Below, one piece after another: positions 28,899 through 35,874 of a DNA stretch of 39,439 nt. This DNA comes from a virus, in the IMG/VR virus record IMGVR_UViG_3300006737_000067, positions 1 through 39,439 of that record. One strand, given 5' to 3'. A program made the translations under genes and the position numbers. The notes below the pieces were generated by a model, which saw nothing but the letters and a program-made list of their open reading frames with translations, did no database searches and had not been told where the DNA came from. Position 1 is the stretch's first letter, and every line of letters begins with the position of its first letter.

Positions 28899-30761
28899 TT
28901 AAGTAATTTCACAAGCACCACCAGCGCAAGCAAGCTCACCACTAAGATCAGTGTTGTCTTCAGTTTCGATAACATGTTCTAAATTTATATCTTTTAAATG
29001 TTGTAACCTATTTATGTAGGTTCCTTCATCAATGTCCTCGAAAGGGGCTTGAGTATATGTTCCACCATCAAATGGTAATACAGATAAACCATTATAGTGT
29101 TTTCTGTTATCCCACATCCATTCACCTGCGTCTTCCCACTCTTCAGCTTTTAAACTGACCGTAGCAGAAACATTGTGAGTGTTAGATCCTTTTCTATGAC
29201 CAGGTGCAACCCACTCTGTAGCAACCTTCTTTATACGTTCAAGTAATTGAAAAGGTGATTCAGTTCTAAGTATAGATCCAGCCGGAGCTTTCTGTGGTAT
29301 ACTAATTACAGCTGTGTCATGAGGTCTGAAAAACTCATCTTCAACCAATAATGGATGGTTCTCAACTAAGTATTTGTATATACTTTCGTTTTTACCAACC
29401 CTGATCCTACGCAGATAATAATCATTGTGCCATGCGTGAATACCAGATGAGGTTCCTAGCGCCAGAGATGTTGTCCCTGCAGGCTTCACGGTTGTGCATC
29501 TTGCAGCGTTATTAATCCCAATCGCTTTGGCGACTCTTGCGTTTTCTCGTTTTACTAATTGAGCGGCTTTCTGCATGTCGTATCCTAACACCCTGCCAGA
29601 TCCTATACCCGTCATCGACACTCCTATTAATGCTTCTTTTTCTGTTGTTTCTTTCCATACGTCTCTTAAGTAGTGAAAGTCCGTATATCCAGCTTGTAAC
29701 GTTCCTATAAACGCAGCTGCTTTCACTCTGTTGTTTAACTCATCTTGTGATTCAATATCACTAGCATTTACTTCACATAGGTTACAAAACTGATATGGTC
29801 GTAAAGCTATTTCACAACAAGGGTTTGTACCCCAGTCTTTGTCGTTGTTAAAATATATTCCAGGTTCACCTGCTCCTGATAGTTCTACACGTTTCCACAG
29901 ATCCATAAAAAACTCTTTAGTTATTTTATGTCTCATAAGTACAGCAGAGTTATTAGCTCTACCTCTTTGTGGGTTTGTTTCCCACCAATTTCCAGACTTC
30001 GCTGAGATCATCTCGTCGTCGTCCGCTGAGAACAAGCTTATAAGAGCTGCTCGACGAATCCCACCAGCTAAGACAGCGTCTGCAATATGGCAAACTATAT
30101 CGTGTGTTTCTATAGTGGAGAGCGTATCTGTTTCCTCCTTTGAATCTAAGACTCCTGTTATTTTTACTATACATTCTTTCAGTGGTTGAGGTCCAGGTGC
30201 TTTACCACCAGACGTTACTAACATTGCACCCTTAGGGCGTATATCAGAGTAGTCAAACTCTATACGTGAACTTCTTTTGTCACCAAGATATGATTTCATT
30301 AATACTTTAATAGCATCAGCCCAACCTTCAATTGAGTCACCTATTAAAAATCTTCTAGTTCTTTTTTCATAAGGTTTACTAATCATAGGTAGTTTGTCAA
30401 CGTGATGTTTCTGTACTGAGTAACCTACACCAGTACCACCTAATAATAAAAACATTATCTCATTAAACGAATCAACACTATCGATAGGTAGATATGCGCA
30501 ATTATATACCCTATTAGGACTAATCTCAATAGGTTTACCACCAAATTGTAGCGATCGCATAGAAGGTAAAACTTTCTTTTCATAAACTAATTTATATGTT
30601 TCTTCGATCTGGTCTTTTAAATCAGGATACTTTTTAATATGCATGTCTTTATTTCTAGTAACAAGTTCATGCCATGTTTCTCTTCGGTTTAATTTTGGTA
30701 AGTACTTAGCGTACTTCATGTAAACGGTAATATCACTTAGTATCTGATTCGATAGCTCCAT
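28899..30761 (-). CDS. nrdJ: Class II (adenosylcobalamin-dependent) ribonucleotide reductase, monomeric
   Basis: It reduces ribonucleoside triphosphates to deoxyribonucleotides for phage DNA synthesis, using a radical from vitamin B12 coenzyme and so needing no oxygen and no second subunit. At 620 residues it is shorter than the Lactobacillus enzyme (about 739). The visible signature starts with YNCAY with Cys88, the first active-site redox Cys. NPCCEIAL gives Asn313, radical Cys315 and Glu317, and the partner Cys326 lies in FCNLCE. The C-terminal shuttle pair is Cys612/Cys617 in CAGGAC, with the same spacing as the Lactobacillus pair. KPAGTTSLALGTSSGIHAWH (about 426-445) is a phosphate-binding loop typical of the class. 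It overlaps the upstream 72-residue gene by 29 bases and is last but for a tiny ORF in the leftward operon. The host or surroundings must supply cobalamin. Confidence 0.93.
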   Translation of the reverse strand: MELSNQILSDITVYMKYAKYLPKLNRRETWHELVTRNKDMHIKKYPDLKDQIEETYKLVYEKKVLPSMRSLQFGGKPIEISPNRVYNCAYLPIDSVDSFNEIMFLLLGGTGVGYSVQKHHVDKLPMISKPYEKRTRRFLIGDSIEGWADAIKVLMKSYLGDKRSSRIEFDYSDIRPKGAMLVTSGGKAPGPQPLKECIVKITGVLDSKEETDTLSTIETHDIVCHIADAVLAGGIRRAALISLFSADDDEMISAKSGNWWETNPQRGRANNSAVLMRHKITKEFFMDLWKRVELSGAGEPGIYFNNDKDWGTNPCCEIALRPYQFCNLCEVNASDIESQDELNNRVKAAAFIGTLQAGYTDFHYLRDVWKETTEKEALIGVSMTGIGSGRVLGYDMQKAAQLVKRENARVAKAIGINNAARCTTVKPAGTTSLALGTSSGIHAWHNDYYLRRIRVGKNESIYKYLVENHPLLVEDEFFRPHDTAVISIPQKAPAGSILRTESPFQLLERIKKVATEWVAPGHRKGSNTHNVSATVSLKAEEWEDAGEWMWDNRKHYNGLSVLPFDGGTYTQAPFEDIDEGTYINRLQHLKDINLEHVIETEDNTDLSGELACAGGACEIT

Positions 30762-30951
30762 GTTCTTTATCTTCTTTAACTTTTTCTTTTACTTTACCTA
30801 AAGCATTATCATATTCTGACATTTGCTTTATCGTTTCTAACGTACCAAAAGATACGGTTCTTAAATAATCTAGCTCTTGTATCATGTGTTCCATAACATT
30901 AGTCAAGGACTGGATTTTATTTTTCATTTCAATTAAACTTTGTTCTTTCAT
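30733..30951 (-). CDS. Small coiled-coil protein, function unknown
   Basis: This 72-residue, charged, predicted fully helical protein (MKEQSLIEMKNKIQSLTNVM onward, ending KEDKEHGAIESDTK) has heptad-like hydrophobic spacing. It shares four bases (ATGA) with the stop of the oxygenase gene upstream and overlaps the reductase start by 29 bases, so translation is probably coupled. It could be a small partner or regulator of the reductase. No family is recognised. Confidence 0.65.
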   Translation of the reverse strand: MKEQSLIEMKNKIQSLTNVMEHMIQELDYLRTVSFGTLETIKQMSEYDNALGKVKEKVKEDKEHGAIESDTK

Positions 30952-31511
30952 TTATAAAACATTACAAATACTTTTCTTCCTTTTTCCCAACTTTTATTAG
31001 GATATTTACTGTGAAAATAATTAGATGGATAAGACACTAGTCTATTTTTTTTATAACCAATTACAGTATTAAGTTTCCAGTTGTCTAATTTATTAGACTC
31101 ATTTAAAATTAAGTCATCATATTTTTTTGAAGTCAACTGATCAACTGGTAGACTACAACCTAATTCTTTATGTTCCCACAAAGCAGTACCATTTAACTCA
31201 TCTAAACCAGGTTCAGACATGTATAGAACTATAGCTCTTGAAGGTAGTTGTCCATTTATTATAGAGTCACAATGTATTCTCCAGTCTGTATCTAATTCAT
31301 CAGTAGCTATTCTAAAGAAAGATAATATATTTTCTATTCTTTTATTTTCTATTACAGATATTTTATCACACATCCAAGCAGTAAAATCTTCTGGTGGATT
31401 CATTATCCAAAATTTCTTATCGCCCGTATCTACTTCTTTAAAATTAACTAAGTATTTATTTAGTGCTTTTAAAATATTATTTCGTAAGAAGTTATCAATT
31501 ATGTATATCAT
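30948..31511 (-). CDS. 2-oxoglutarate/Fe(II)-dependent oxygenase family protein
   Basis: This 187-residue protein matches the double-stranded beta-helix oxygenase pattern. The iron ligands appear to be His80 and Asp82 (WRIHCDS) and His167 (NYFHSKYP), with Arg179 (KGRKVFVMF) placed to bind 2-oxoglutarate. The GTALWEH and RLVSYPSNYFHS context resembles prolyl-hydroxylase-like phage and marine bacterial members. The substrate cannot be deduced: protein, small-molecule and nucleobase hydroxylation are all used by this superfamily. Its stop (TGA) overlaps the next start in ATGA, and its start overlaps the 55-residue ORF upstream by 17 bases. Its place amid nucleotide genes makes a DNA- or nucleotide-linked role possible. 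Confidence 0.75.
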   Translation of the reverse strand: MIYIIDNFLRNNILKALNKYLVNFKEVDTGDKKFWIMNPPEDFTAWMCDKISVIENKRIENILSFFRIATDELDTDWRIHCDSIINGQLPSRAIVLYMSEPGLDELNGTALWEHKELGCSLPVDQLTSKKYDDLILNESNKLDNWKLNTVIGYKKNRLVSYPSNYFHSKYPNKSWEKGRKVFVMFYK

Positions 31512-31662
31512 ATTTTTTACTAAACTCTATTAAGTCTTTATATTTTAAATAACCTCTGCTTGTTATACTCCATTCAATAAACTTTTGTAATTGTCTTTCA
31601 GAGTATTTACGTCTAGCTAGATCTTTCTTTTCCCAAGAATTAAGCTCACGGTTTCGTCGCAT
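31495..31662 (-). CDS. Small basic protein, 55 residues
   Basis: An ATG at 31662 opens a 55-residue frame ending with TGA at 31497-31495. It begins MRRNRELNSWEKKDLARRKY and ends EFSKKYDIHN, a basic, helical, aromatic-containing composition typical of real small phage proteins. It fills what would otherwise be a 105-base gap, overlapping the endonuclease 3' end by 46 bases and the oxygenase start by 17, as other genes here do. Function unknown; DNA or RNA binding is conceivable from its charge. Confidence 0.6.
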   Translation of the reverse strand: MRRNRELNSWEKKDLARRKYSERQLQKFIEWSITSRGYLKYKDLIEFSKKYDIHN

Positions 31663-32069
31663 TCTTTTTGATTTTGTGGTTTATACAATGTTGTAGTAGG
31701 ATAATTTTTCGCCATGTATTTTTTAAACAGCTTCCACCTAAGAGGAAAAGATTCATTGGCTCTACCCTTACATTCAATGACAAAGTTATTACCAATGAAA
31801 TCAGGTGTGTATTTAAGATTAAGAATTTTTTTATTACCCCTATCTTTAAATTCTCCTTTTCCGTTTCCTGTTCGCTCATAGCTTTTATTAGGCGAGACAA
31901 ATGAGGGGACTAATTCAAATGTTGTCCCCTCATATTCTGCTTGTATATCAGCATCTTTTAAAGCCGTATACATGTAAGCCTCTAATCCTGACTTAAACTC
32001 TATACCATCTACAATTTTTTTCTTGGCTCTAACAGGACCACGCTTTTTACGACGCAATATCCGAGACAT
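31617..32069 (-). CDS. Endonuclease I, Holliday-junction resolvase (T7 gp3-like)
   Basis: This 150-residue PD-(D/E)XK nuclease resolves branched replication and recombination intermediates and may degrade host DNA. The catalytic set is visible: Glu30 in KSGLE, Asp90 in YTPDFIG, and Glu99-x-Lys101 in VIECKG. This matches the order in T7 endonuclease I (Glu20, Asp55, Glu65, Lys67). It is longer than T7's between the first Glu and the Asp, with a Lys/Gly-rich insert (NGKGEFKDRGNKK). The N-terminus is very basic. It overlaps the MazG-like gene upstream by 23 bases and the 55-residue ORF downstream by 46. A VRR-type or transposase-like nuclease is less likely. Confidence 0.85.
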   Translation of the reverse strand: MSRILRRKKRGPVRAKKKIVDGIEFKSGLEAYMYTALKDADIQAEYEGTTFELVPSFVSPNKSYERTGNGKGEFKDRGNKKILNLKYTPDFIGNNFVIECKGRANESFPLRWKLFKKYMAKNYPTTTLYKPQNQKECDETVSLILGKRKI

Positions 32070-32334
32070 AATATGGTAGACCGTTAATACTCTCGCCGTA
32101 GACTTTGTCTTTAGCTTCAGCTAGTTCATCTCTAGCTGCTTGTATATATAATATAGCATCCATTAATTCCTCTTGTATATCATTAAGATATCCTGCTAGA
32201 TCTTTTACGCCTGTTCTACGTTCTTTGTCAAGTGTTTGACCGTACTTGCTGAAACCTACATCTGATCTGCTTACGAACTTATCTACAACTGTTTCAACAA
32301 CAGGGTCTCTAAATTTAATCTCTTTCTTTACCAT
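32047..32334 (-). CDS. MazG-like / all-alpha NTP-pyrophosphatase-type protein
   Basis: This 95-residue, almost entirely helical protein has FSKYGQTLDKERRTGVKDLA, followed by YLNDIQEELMDAILYIQAA. The KYG-x-TL and QEELMDA (Glu55, Glu56, Asp59) motifs resemble a phage family related to all-alpha NTP-pyrophosphatases (MazG, dUTPase and dCTPase superfamily). A complete catalytic set of two acidic pairs is not evident in so short a protein, so it may act as a dimer or be regulatory. It lies among nucleotide genes between the MazG fusion and endonuclease I. A role removing dCTP or a noncanonical dNTP is inference. Confidence 0.55.
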   Translation of the reverse strand: MVKKEIKFRDPVVETVVDKFVSRSDVGFSKYGQTLDKERRTGVKDLAGYLNDIQEELMDAILYIQAARDELAEAKDKVYGESINGLPYYVSDIAS

Positions 32335-32401
32335 AGTAATATAGTATTATTAATATTAATGTTGCAGCTAAATTAGCTATTATTATTCCTAGTGTTGTCA
32401 T
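32315..32401 (-). CDS. Possible 28-residue single-helix membrane protein
   Basis: ATG at 32401 opens a frame ending with TAA at 32317-32315. It encodes MTTLGIIIANLAATLILIIL, then YYYGKERD: one clean hydrophobic helix and a charged C-terminus. It overlaps the end of the MazG fusion by 29 bases and the start of the following gene by 20, exactly bridging a 38-base gap between them. The pattern fits a small phage membrane protein (holin-like, inhibitor or uncharacterised), but an A/T-rich sequence can produce such a peptide by chance. Confidence 0.45.
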   Translation of the reverse strand: MTTLGIIIANLAATLILIILYYYGKERD

Positions 32402-33224
32402 CTTTTACAAATGTTCCGTTAACCATTTTACCGGTGCGTTTTTTTATAACATCATATGCTGAATCAATACAATGTTCTATAGTTACTCCGCCTAAATGAG
32501 CCATGTTAGTTAAGACAACAACCATATCACCTATAGCATCTACAAATTCATCTTTATCATCTTTTAACACTGCTCTACCAAGCTCACCAGCTTCTTCCAT
32601 TAGTTTGCAGAACTGAGTTTTAGTATCACCTTTAGTGTATAAACCTCTTGAACCTGCCCAGTCTCTAATTTTTTGAAACCTATCATCATCGACCCATGCA
32701 TGACCGTTTTGTTTAGCTGGTCTATCTTTTAATTGATCATAAAACAATTGAGCTTCATTTTTAGCTTCATTTAAGAATGCTTCGTAGAAAGCTTTATTGT
32801 ATATATAAGATCTTTTCTTATTAAACATGGATGTTGATGCATTTTGCATTATCCAGTCTATTGTTTCTTTAGTTACTTCAAATTTACCATGGATTGTTTC
32901 CCATGTTAATCCTATTGAGTCCATCAATCTACCTTTTAGTTTGTTTAAAGGTACAGGAAATGTTGAGGTTTGTTCGGTTGCGTTTACTTTCATTTTAAAT
33001 AATTGTTTATAAGGTTTAAGGTCGACTTTATAGCCGTAAGACTTTTGAAGTTCTAACTCGCGGCTCGATATATAATCGATGTCATTGCTTTGATCTAGAA
33101 CTTCGTATTCGTCTAGGGTATACCCCTGTTGTTGTGTAACTCTTTTATTAAGATCACGTGTTTCACCTATCTTTTTACCCGGTATGTGGTATAAAAAGTA
33201 TGTTATATTACCATCCATATTCAT
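32373..33224 (-). CDS. GIY-YIG-like domain fused to MazG-type NTP pyrophosphatase
   Basis: This is a 283-residue two-domain protein. Residues about 7-65 resemble a GIY-YIG nuclease domain: ITYFLYHI in place of the GIY strand, KKIGETRDLNKRV for the YIG strand and Arg, and Glu56/Glu58 in SSRELELQ for the metal ligand. The linker to about 170 is unassigned and helical. Residues about 180-275 are MazG-like, with EExxE at Glu210, Glu211 and Glu214 (KLMEEAGE) and ExxD at Glu226 and Asp229 (DEFVDAIGD). These residues bind magnesium and hydrolyse dNTPs to dNMP plus pyrophosphate. The gene follows, with a 17-base overlap, the thymidylate-synthase-family gene, so it may supply its monophosphate substrate. 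The GIY-YIG call is weaker than the MazG call. Confidence 0.72.
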   Translation of the reverse strand: MNMDGNITYFLYHIPGKKIGETRDLNKRVTQQQGYTLDEYEVLDQSNDIDYISSRELELQKSYGYKVDLKPYKQLFKMKVNATEQTSTFPVPLNKLKGRLMDSIGLTWETIHGKFEVTKETIDWIMQNASTSMFNKKRSYIYNKAFYEAFLNEAKNEAQLFYDQLKDRPAKQNGHAWVDDDRFQKIRDWAGSRGLYTKGDTKTQFCKLMEEAGELGRAVLKDDKDEFVDAIGDMVVVLTNMAHLGGVTIEHCIDSAYDVIKKRTGKMVNGTFVKDDNTRNNNS

Positions 33225-33924
33225 CAGCTCTTGATTGTGCTGGGCCTTTCTCTTTAGAACTCAAGAACTTACCCAGATCTTTATTATATAAATGTAAATT
33301 ATGTGCAAAATGAAAATAAGATCCTAATTCATAATCTGTCTCCTCTGCAACTAATAATTGTAATTGTGCAAAACAATATTGATCATTACAGAAACCGTAC
33401 CAGAGATCATTAGATCGCATCGTAACACACATATTCAGATGATTATTAACAACTGTGAATTGTATTGCGTACGTGCATGGAGTATCATACTTATATCTGC
33501 CTCTTTCTTTACCATCGTAAATTGATATTGTAGCTTGTCTAGTGTTAGGATCACGTCTTAGCATTTCTATAACTTTATCTAACTGGTAACCTCTTTCCCA
33601 CTGCCAACCATAATTAGAGTTAACATCACCATGATCGTCTGCCATACGTTTCCATATAGCAGGTACTTTACCGTATATCTCTCCTAATGTCTCTATGTTT
33701 CTATCACCTGATAGATACCATCTCCATTCAGCTTCTGCATAATCTTCTTTCCAGTTACGCCATGATTCATTTATAGTCATTTGATCTGGGTTCTCCATTT
33801 CAAATCCTATATTAAACAAAGCTTTTGTCCCAGCAAAGTCTTGACCATAGTGCTCTACGCATTGATACCAATACTGGAAAGCTTCATTAGCATTTCTAAA
33901 TTTATTTGCGAACGTTTTTATCAT
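33208..33924 (-). CDS. Thymidylate synthase family enzyme, predicted dCMP-specific (hydroxymethylase-like)
   Basis: It uses methylene-tetrahydrofolate to add a one-carbon group to C5 of a pyrimidine deoxynucleotide. Numbered from the ATG at 33924 (238 residues), the catalytic Cys150 lies in DTPCTYAIQF. MRSNDLWYG follows, with Arg170, Ser171, Asp173 and Gly177, and the HLY motif corresponds to the nucleotide-sugar-binding HxY. All align without gaps to E. coli thymidylate synthase from Cys146 onward. At +31 the E. coli Asn177 is replaced by Asp181, as in T4 dCMP hydroxymethylase (Cys148, Asp179). The likely substrate is therefore dCMP, not dUMP; whether the product is hydroxymethyl- or methyl-dCMP cannot be told. 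An in-frame ATG at 33975 is possible, but it lies deep inside the upstream gene, so the later ATG starting MIKTFANKFRNANEAF is preferred. Confidence 0.83.
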   Translation of the reverse strand: MIKTFANKFRNANEAFQYWYQCVEHYGQDFAGTKALFNIGFEMENPDQMTINESWRNWKEDYAEAEWRWYLSGDRNIETLGEIYGKVPAIWKRMADDHGDVNSNYGWQWERGYQLDKVIEMLRRDPNTRQATISIYDGKERGRYKYDTPCTYAIQFTVVNNHLNMCVTMRSNDLWYGFCNDQYCFAQLQLLVAEETDYELGSYFHFAHNLHLYNKDLGKFLSSKEKGPAQSRADEYGW

Positions 33925-34162
33925 AATAAAATTTATATAGTTCCATAACTTTAGGCCATAATTCTGTTGGACCATAAGTATTTGGACTTAATTGTTTTCT
34001 TCCGTTTACATTTACCTCTATCCAACAGGTCTTGTTTACAAAACCTTTACCGCAAGGTACGGAGTATATTTTAATACCATGTTTTATACACCATTGGTAT
34101 GCTTTAGTGTTTGCTTTATCCCATAGTGGAGGTTTCCAGTCTATCTTTTTGCCTATTCCCAT
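33902..34162 (-). CDS. Hypothetical protein, 86 residues
   Basis: This small basic protein (MGIGKKIDWKPPLWDKANTK at the start, ending YKFYYDKNVRK) has several Trp residues and Cys at about 25, 37 and 46. No family is recognised and no membrane segment is present. It overlaps the primase-helicase end by 10 bases and the preferred start of the thymidylate-synthase-family gene by 23, so it is an integral member of the operon. The composition and codon use match its neighbours. A nucleic-acid-binding role is possible but unsupported. Confidence 0.65.
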   Translation of the reverse strand: MGIGKKIDWKPPLWDKANTKAYQWCIKHGIKIYSVPCGKGFVNKTCWIEVNVNGRKQLSPNTYGPTELWPKVMELYKFYYDKNVRK

Positions 34163-35865
34163 GGCATTTTTTCTTCTAATTCAGGTTGTACGTGAGGTAC
34201 AAAACATCCTGACCTTGGTTCCCACGTAAAGAATGCTTCTGCTCCGTTTTCCCCGAGGTTTTGAAACTTACATTTAAGTATCTTGACTTTAGTTGTTTTA
34301 GCTTCATAGTCTCTGTGTACAAGCAAACCATGATATGACGCGTCGTACCATTCACCACCACCTTTAATGTTGTACATTGTTGGTTCTTCAATTTTACCAT
34401 CTTGCGTTTTATACATTTTAGTGGGATGGGCTACTATAAATACTAGCACATCGTATTTCTTAGCAAAGGTTTCAATCTTAGTTAGATACTCCATTGTGTA
34501 CCTATTAACGTCTTCTGTTTTACAGTCAACATCTCTAACTTTGTTAAATGGATCGATAACTAAACATTTAATACCTTTACGTTTTACAAGCTCAGCTCCT
34601 TTACGTAATACAGACTCAAGAGTGTAACGTTCCATATCAATAAAGAAAAAGTTATCATTAACGTGTTCAGCTACTTGATTCCATTTGTCTCCGCCAATAT
34701 CGCCTTTATCAGGCATATCACCCCATACTTTACGCATTAACTTATGTGCATGTAAATATGTTGGTGCGTTTTCAGGAGATGCAAAAGCTGTTTTCCATTC
34801 ATATTCTTTATTATAACCTACAACCATTTGATCTACAAAATCTGACTTACCTGAACTAGGTATACCAGTTACAGTAATAAACTGCTTAGTATATGTACTA
34901 AAAATTGAATCAAAATTATCAAGGCCAATAGTATGCCCACGTTTAAAACCGTTTCTAACAAAGTCCGTAATTTCATCTTCTATATCTCTAAATGTTGTAA
35001 CGTTTTCTAACGGTACAGGTTTTGCATTTGTTATACGTGACAATAGCTCTTTAGCTGAGTACTTTAATAAATATTCATTAGCATCTTTGCAATCGTCAAA
35101 TGTAACTAGATAACAAGTCTCAGCTCCAAGTCTACGTATTAATTCAGTCTGTAGGGCTTGTCCCGGTGCGTCTGAATCAACTGCAATAATGATCTTAGAC
35201 TTATCCTCAAAATAATCAATACAATTATCTAGATAGTCTAAATTGTTTGAGTTTAACGTAGCTCCATTTGGAACTGATATTGCATTTGTAATTCCTGCTT
35301 CATGTAAAGCTAAGACGTCCATCTCACCTTCAACAATAACACAATAATCATAACCTACAATATTATCTATATTATAAAATACTTTTTCAGCTCCTTTATA
35401 AAGCTTAAAGTTTTTTCTACCATCTCTGTATTTAACATTAGTAAGTTGTCCACCTACATAATAATTAAACTGAATAGTATTCTCGGCTTTGCCGGTTTGA
35501 GGCATATATTCTTTACCAACACTAACTTTTAATTCATCTAGTGTATCTTTAGATATTCCTCTAGTCTTAAACCACTCTAGCGTTTTATCAACTACAAGAT
35601 CAACCTTTTTAATTTCAGGCATAACATATTCACGTTCAGCTTTGCCTTTACGTTTGTATGTGTGTAATTGAAAAGTGCTATCACAGTTGTGGCAAGTACC
35701 GAGACCACGCTCCCAATCATAGCTAGCACATTTTGCTTTTCTATTCTCAGGTTTCCTAGAAGAGGAACACAGGGGACAAGTCCCCTGAGATTTTCCTACG
35801 TCTAAGCCGTGCTGATTAAAGTTTTCAATTTGAAAACCATTGATCTCTATTTCTTCGACTTGCAT
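34153..35865 (-). CDS. DNA primase-helicase (T7 gp4-like)
   Basis: This 570-residue replisome protein makes RNA primers and unwinds the fork. An N-terminal zinc-ribbon has Cys30/Cys33 (CPLC) and Cys58/Cys61 (CHNC), with Cys46 between. The Toprim primase has Glu179 in VEGEMD and Asp230/Asp232 in AVDSDAPG. The RecA-like hexameric helicase follows, with Walker A GIPSSGKS (334-341), Walker B CLVIDPFN (Asp438) and sensor His480 in VAHPTKM. The tail is acidic (PELEEKMPWE), as in T7 gp4, whose acidic C-terminus contacts the polymerase. The length equals T7 gp4A (566). It ends with TAG and overlaps the next gene by 10 bases. The matching DNA polymerase is not in this window. Confidence 0.93.
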   Translation of the reverse strand: MQVEEIEINGFQIENFNQHGLDVGKSQGTCPLCSSSRKPENRKAKCASYDWERGLGTCHNCDSTFQLHTYKRKGKAEREYVMPEIKKVDLVVDKTLEWFKTRGISKDTLDELKVSVGKEYMPQTGKAENTIQFNYYVGGQLTNVKYRDGRKNFKLYKGAEKVFYNIDNIVGYDYCVIVEGEMDVLALHEAGITNAISVPNGATLNSNNLDYLDNCIDYFEDKSKIIIAVDSDAPGQALQTELIRRLGAETCYLVTFDDCKDANEYLLKYSAKELLSRITNAKPVPLENVTTFRDIEDEITDFVRNGFKRGHTIGLDNFDSIFSTYTKQFITVTGIPSSGKSDFVDQMVVGYNKEYEWKTAFASPENAPTYLHAHKLMRKVWGDMPDKGDIGGDKWNQVAEHVNDNFFFIDMERYTLESVLRKGAELVKRKGIKCLVIDPFNKVRDVDCKTEDVNRYTMEYLTKIETFAKKYDVLVFIVAHPTKMYKTQDGKIEEPTMYNIKGGGEWYDASYHGLLVHRDYEAKTTKVKILKCKFQNLGENGAEAFFTWEPRSGCFVPHVQPELEEKMPWE

Positions 35866-35874
35866 TTAATTTAA

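Noticed and set aside
29839-30189. A 116-residue plus-strand frame opposite the reductase
   Set aside because: It lies fully within the strongly supported reductase gene and shows no domain features.
33208-33975. The longer start at 33975 for the thymidylate-synthase-family gene
   Set aside because: It adds 17 residues lying inside the upstream 86-residue gene. The family normally begins close to the residues after the ATG at 33924.
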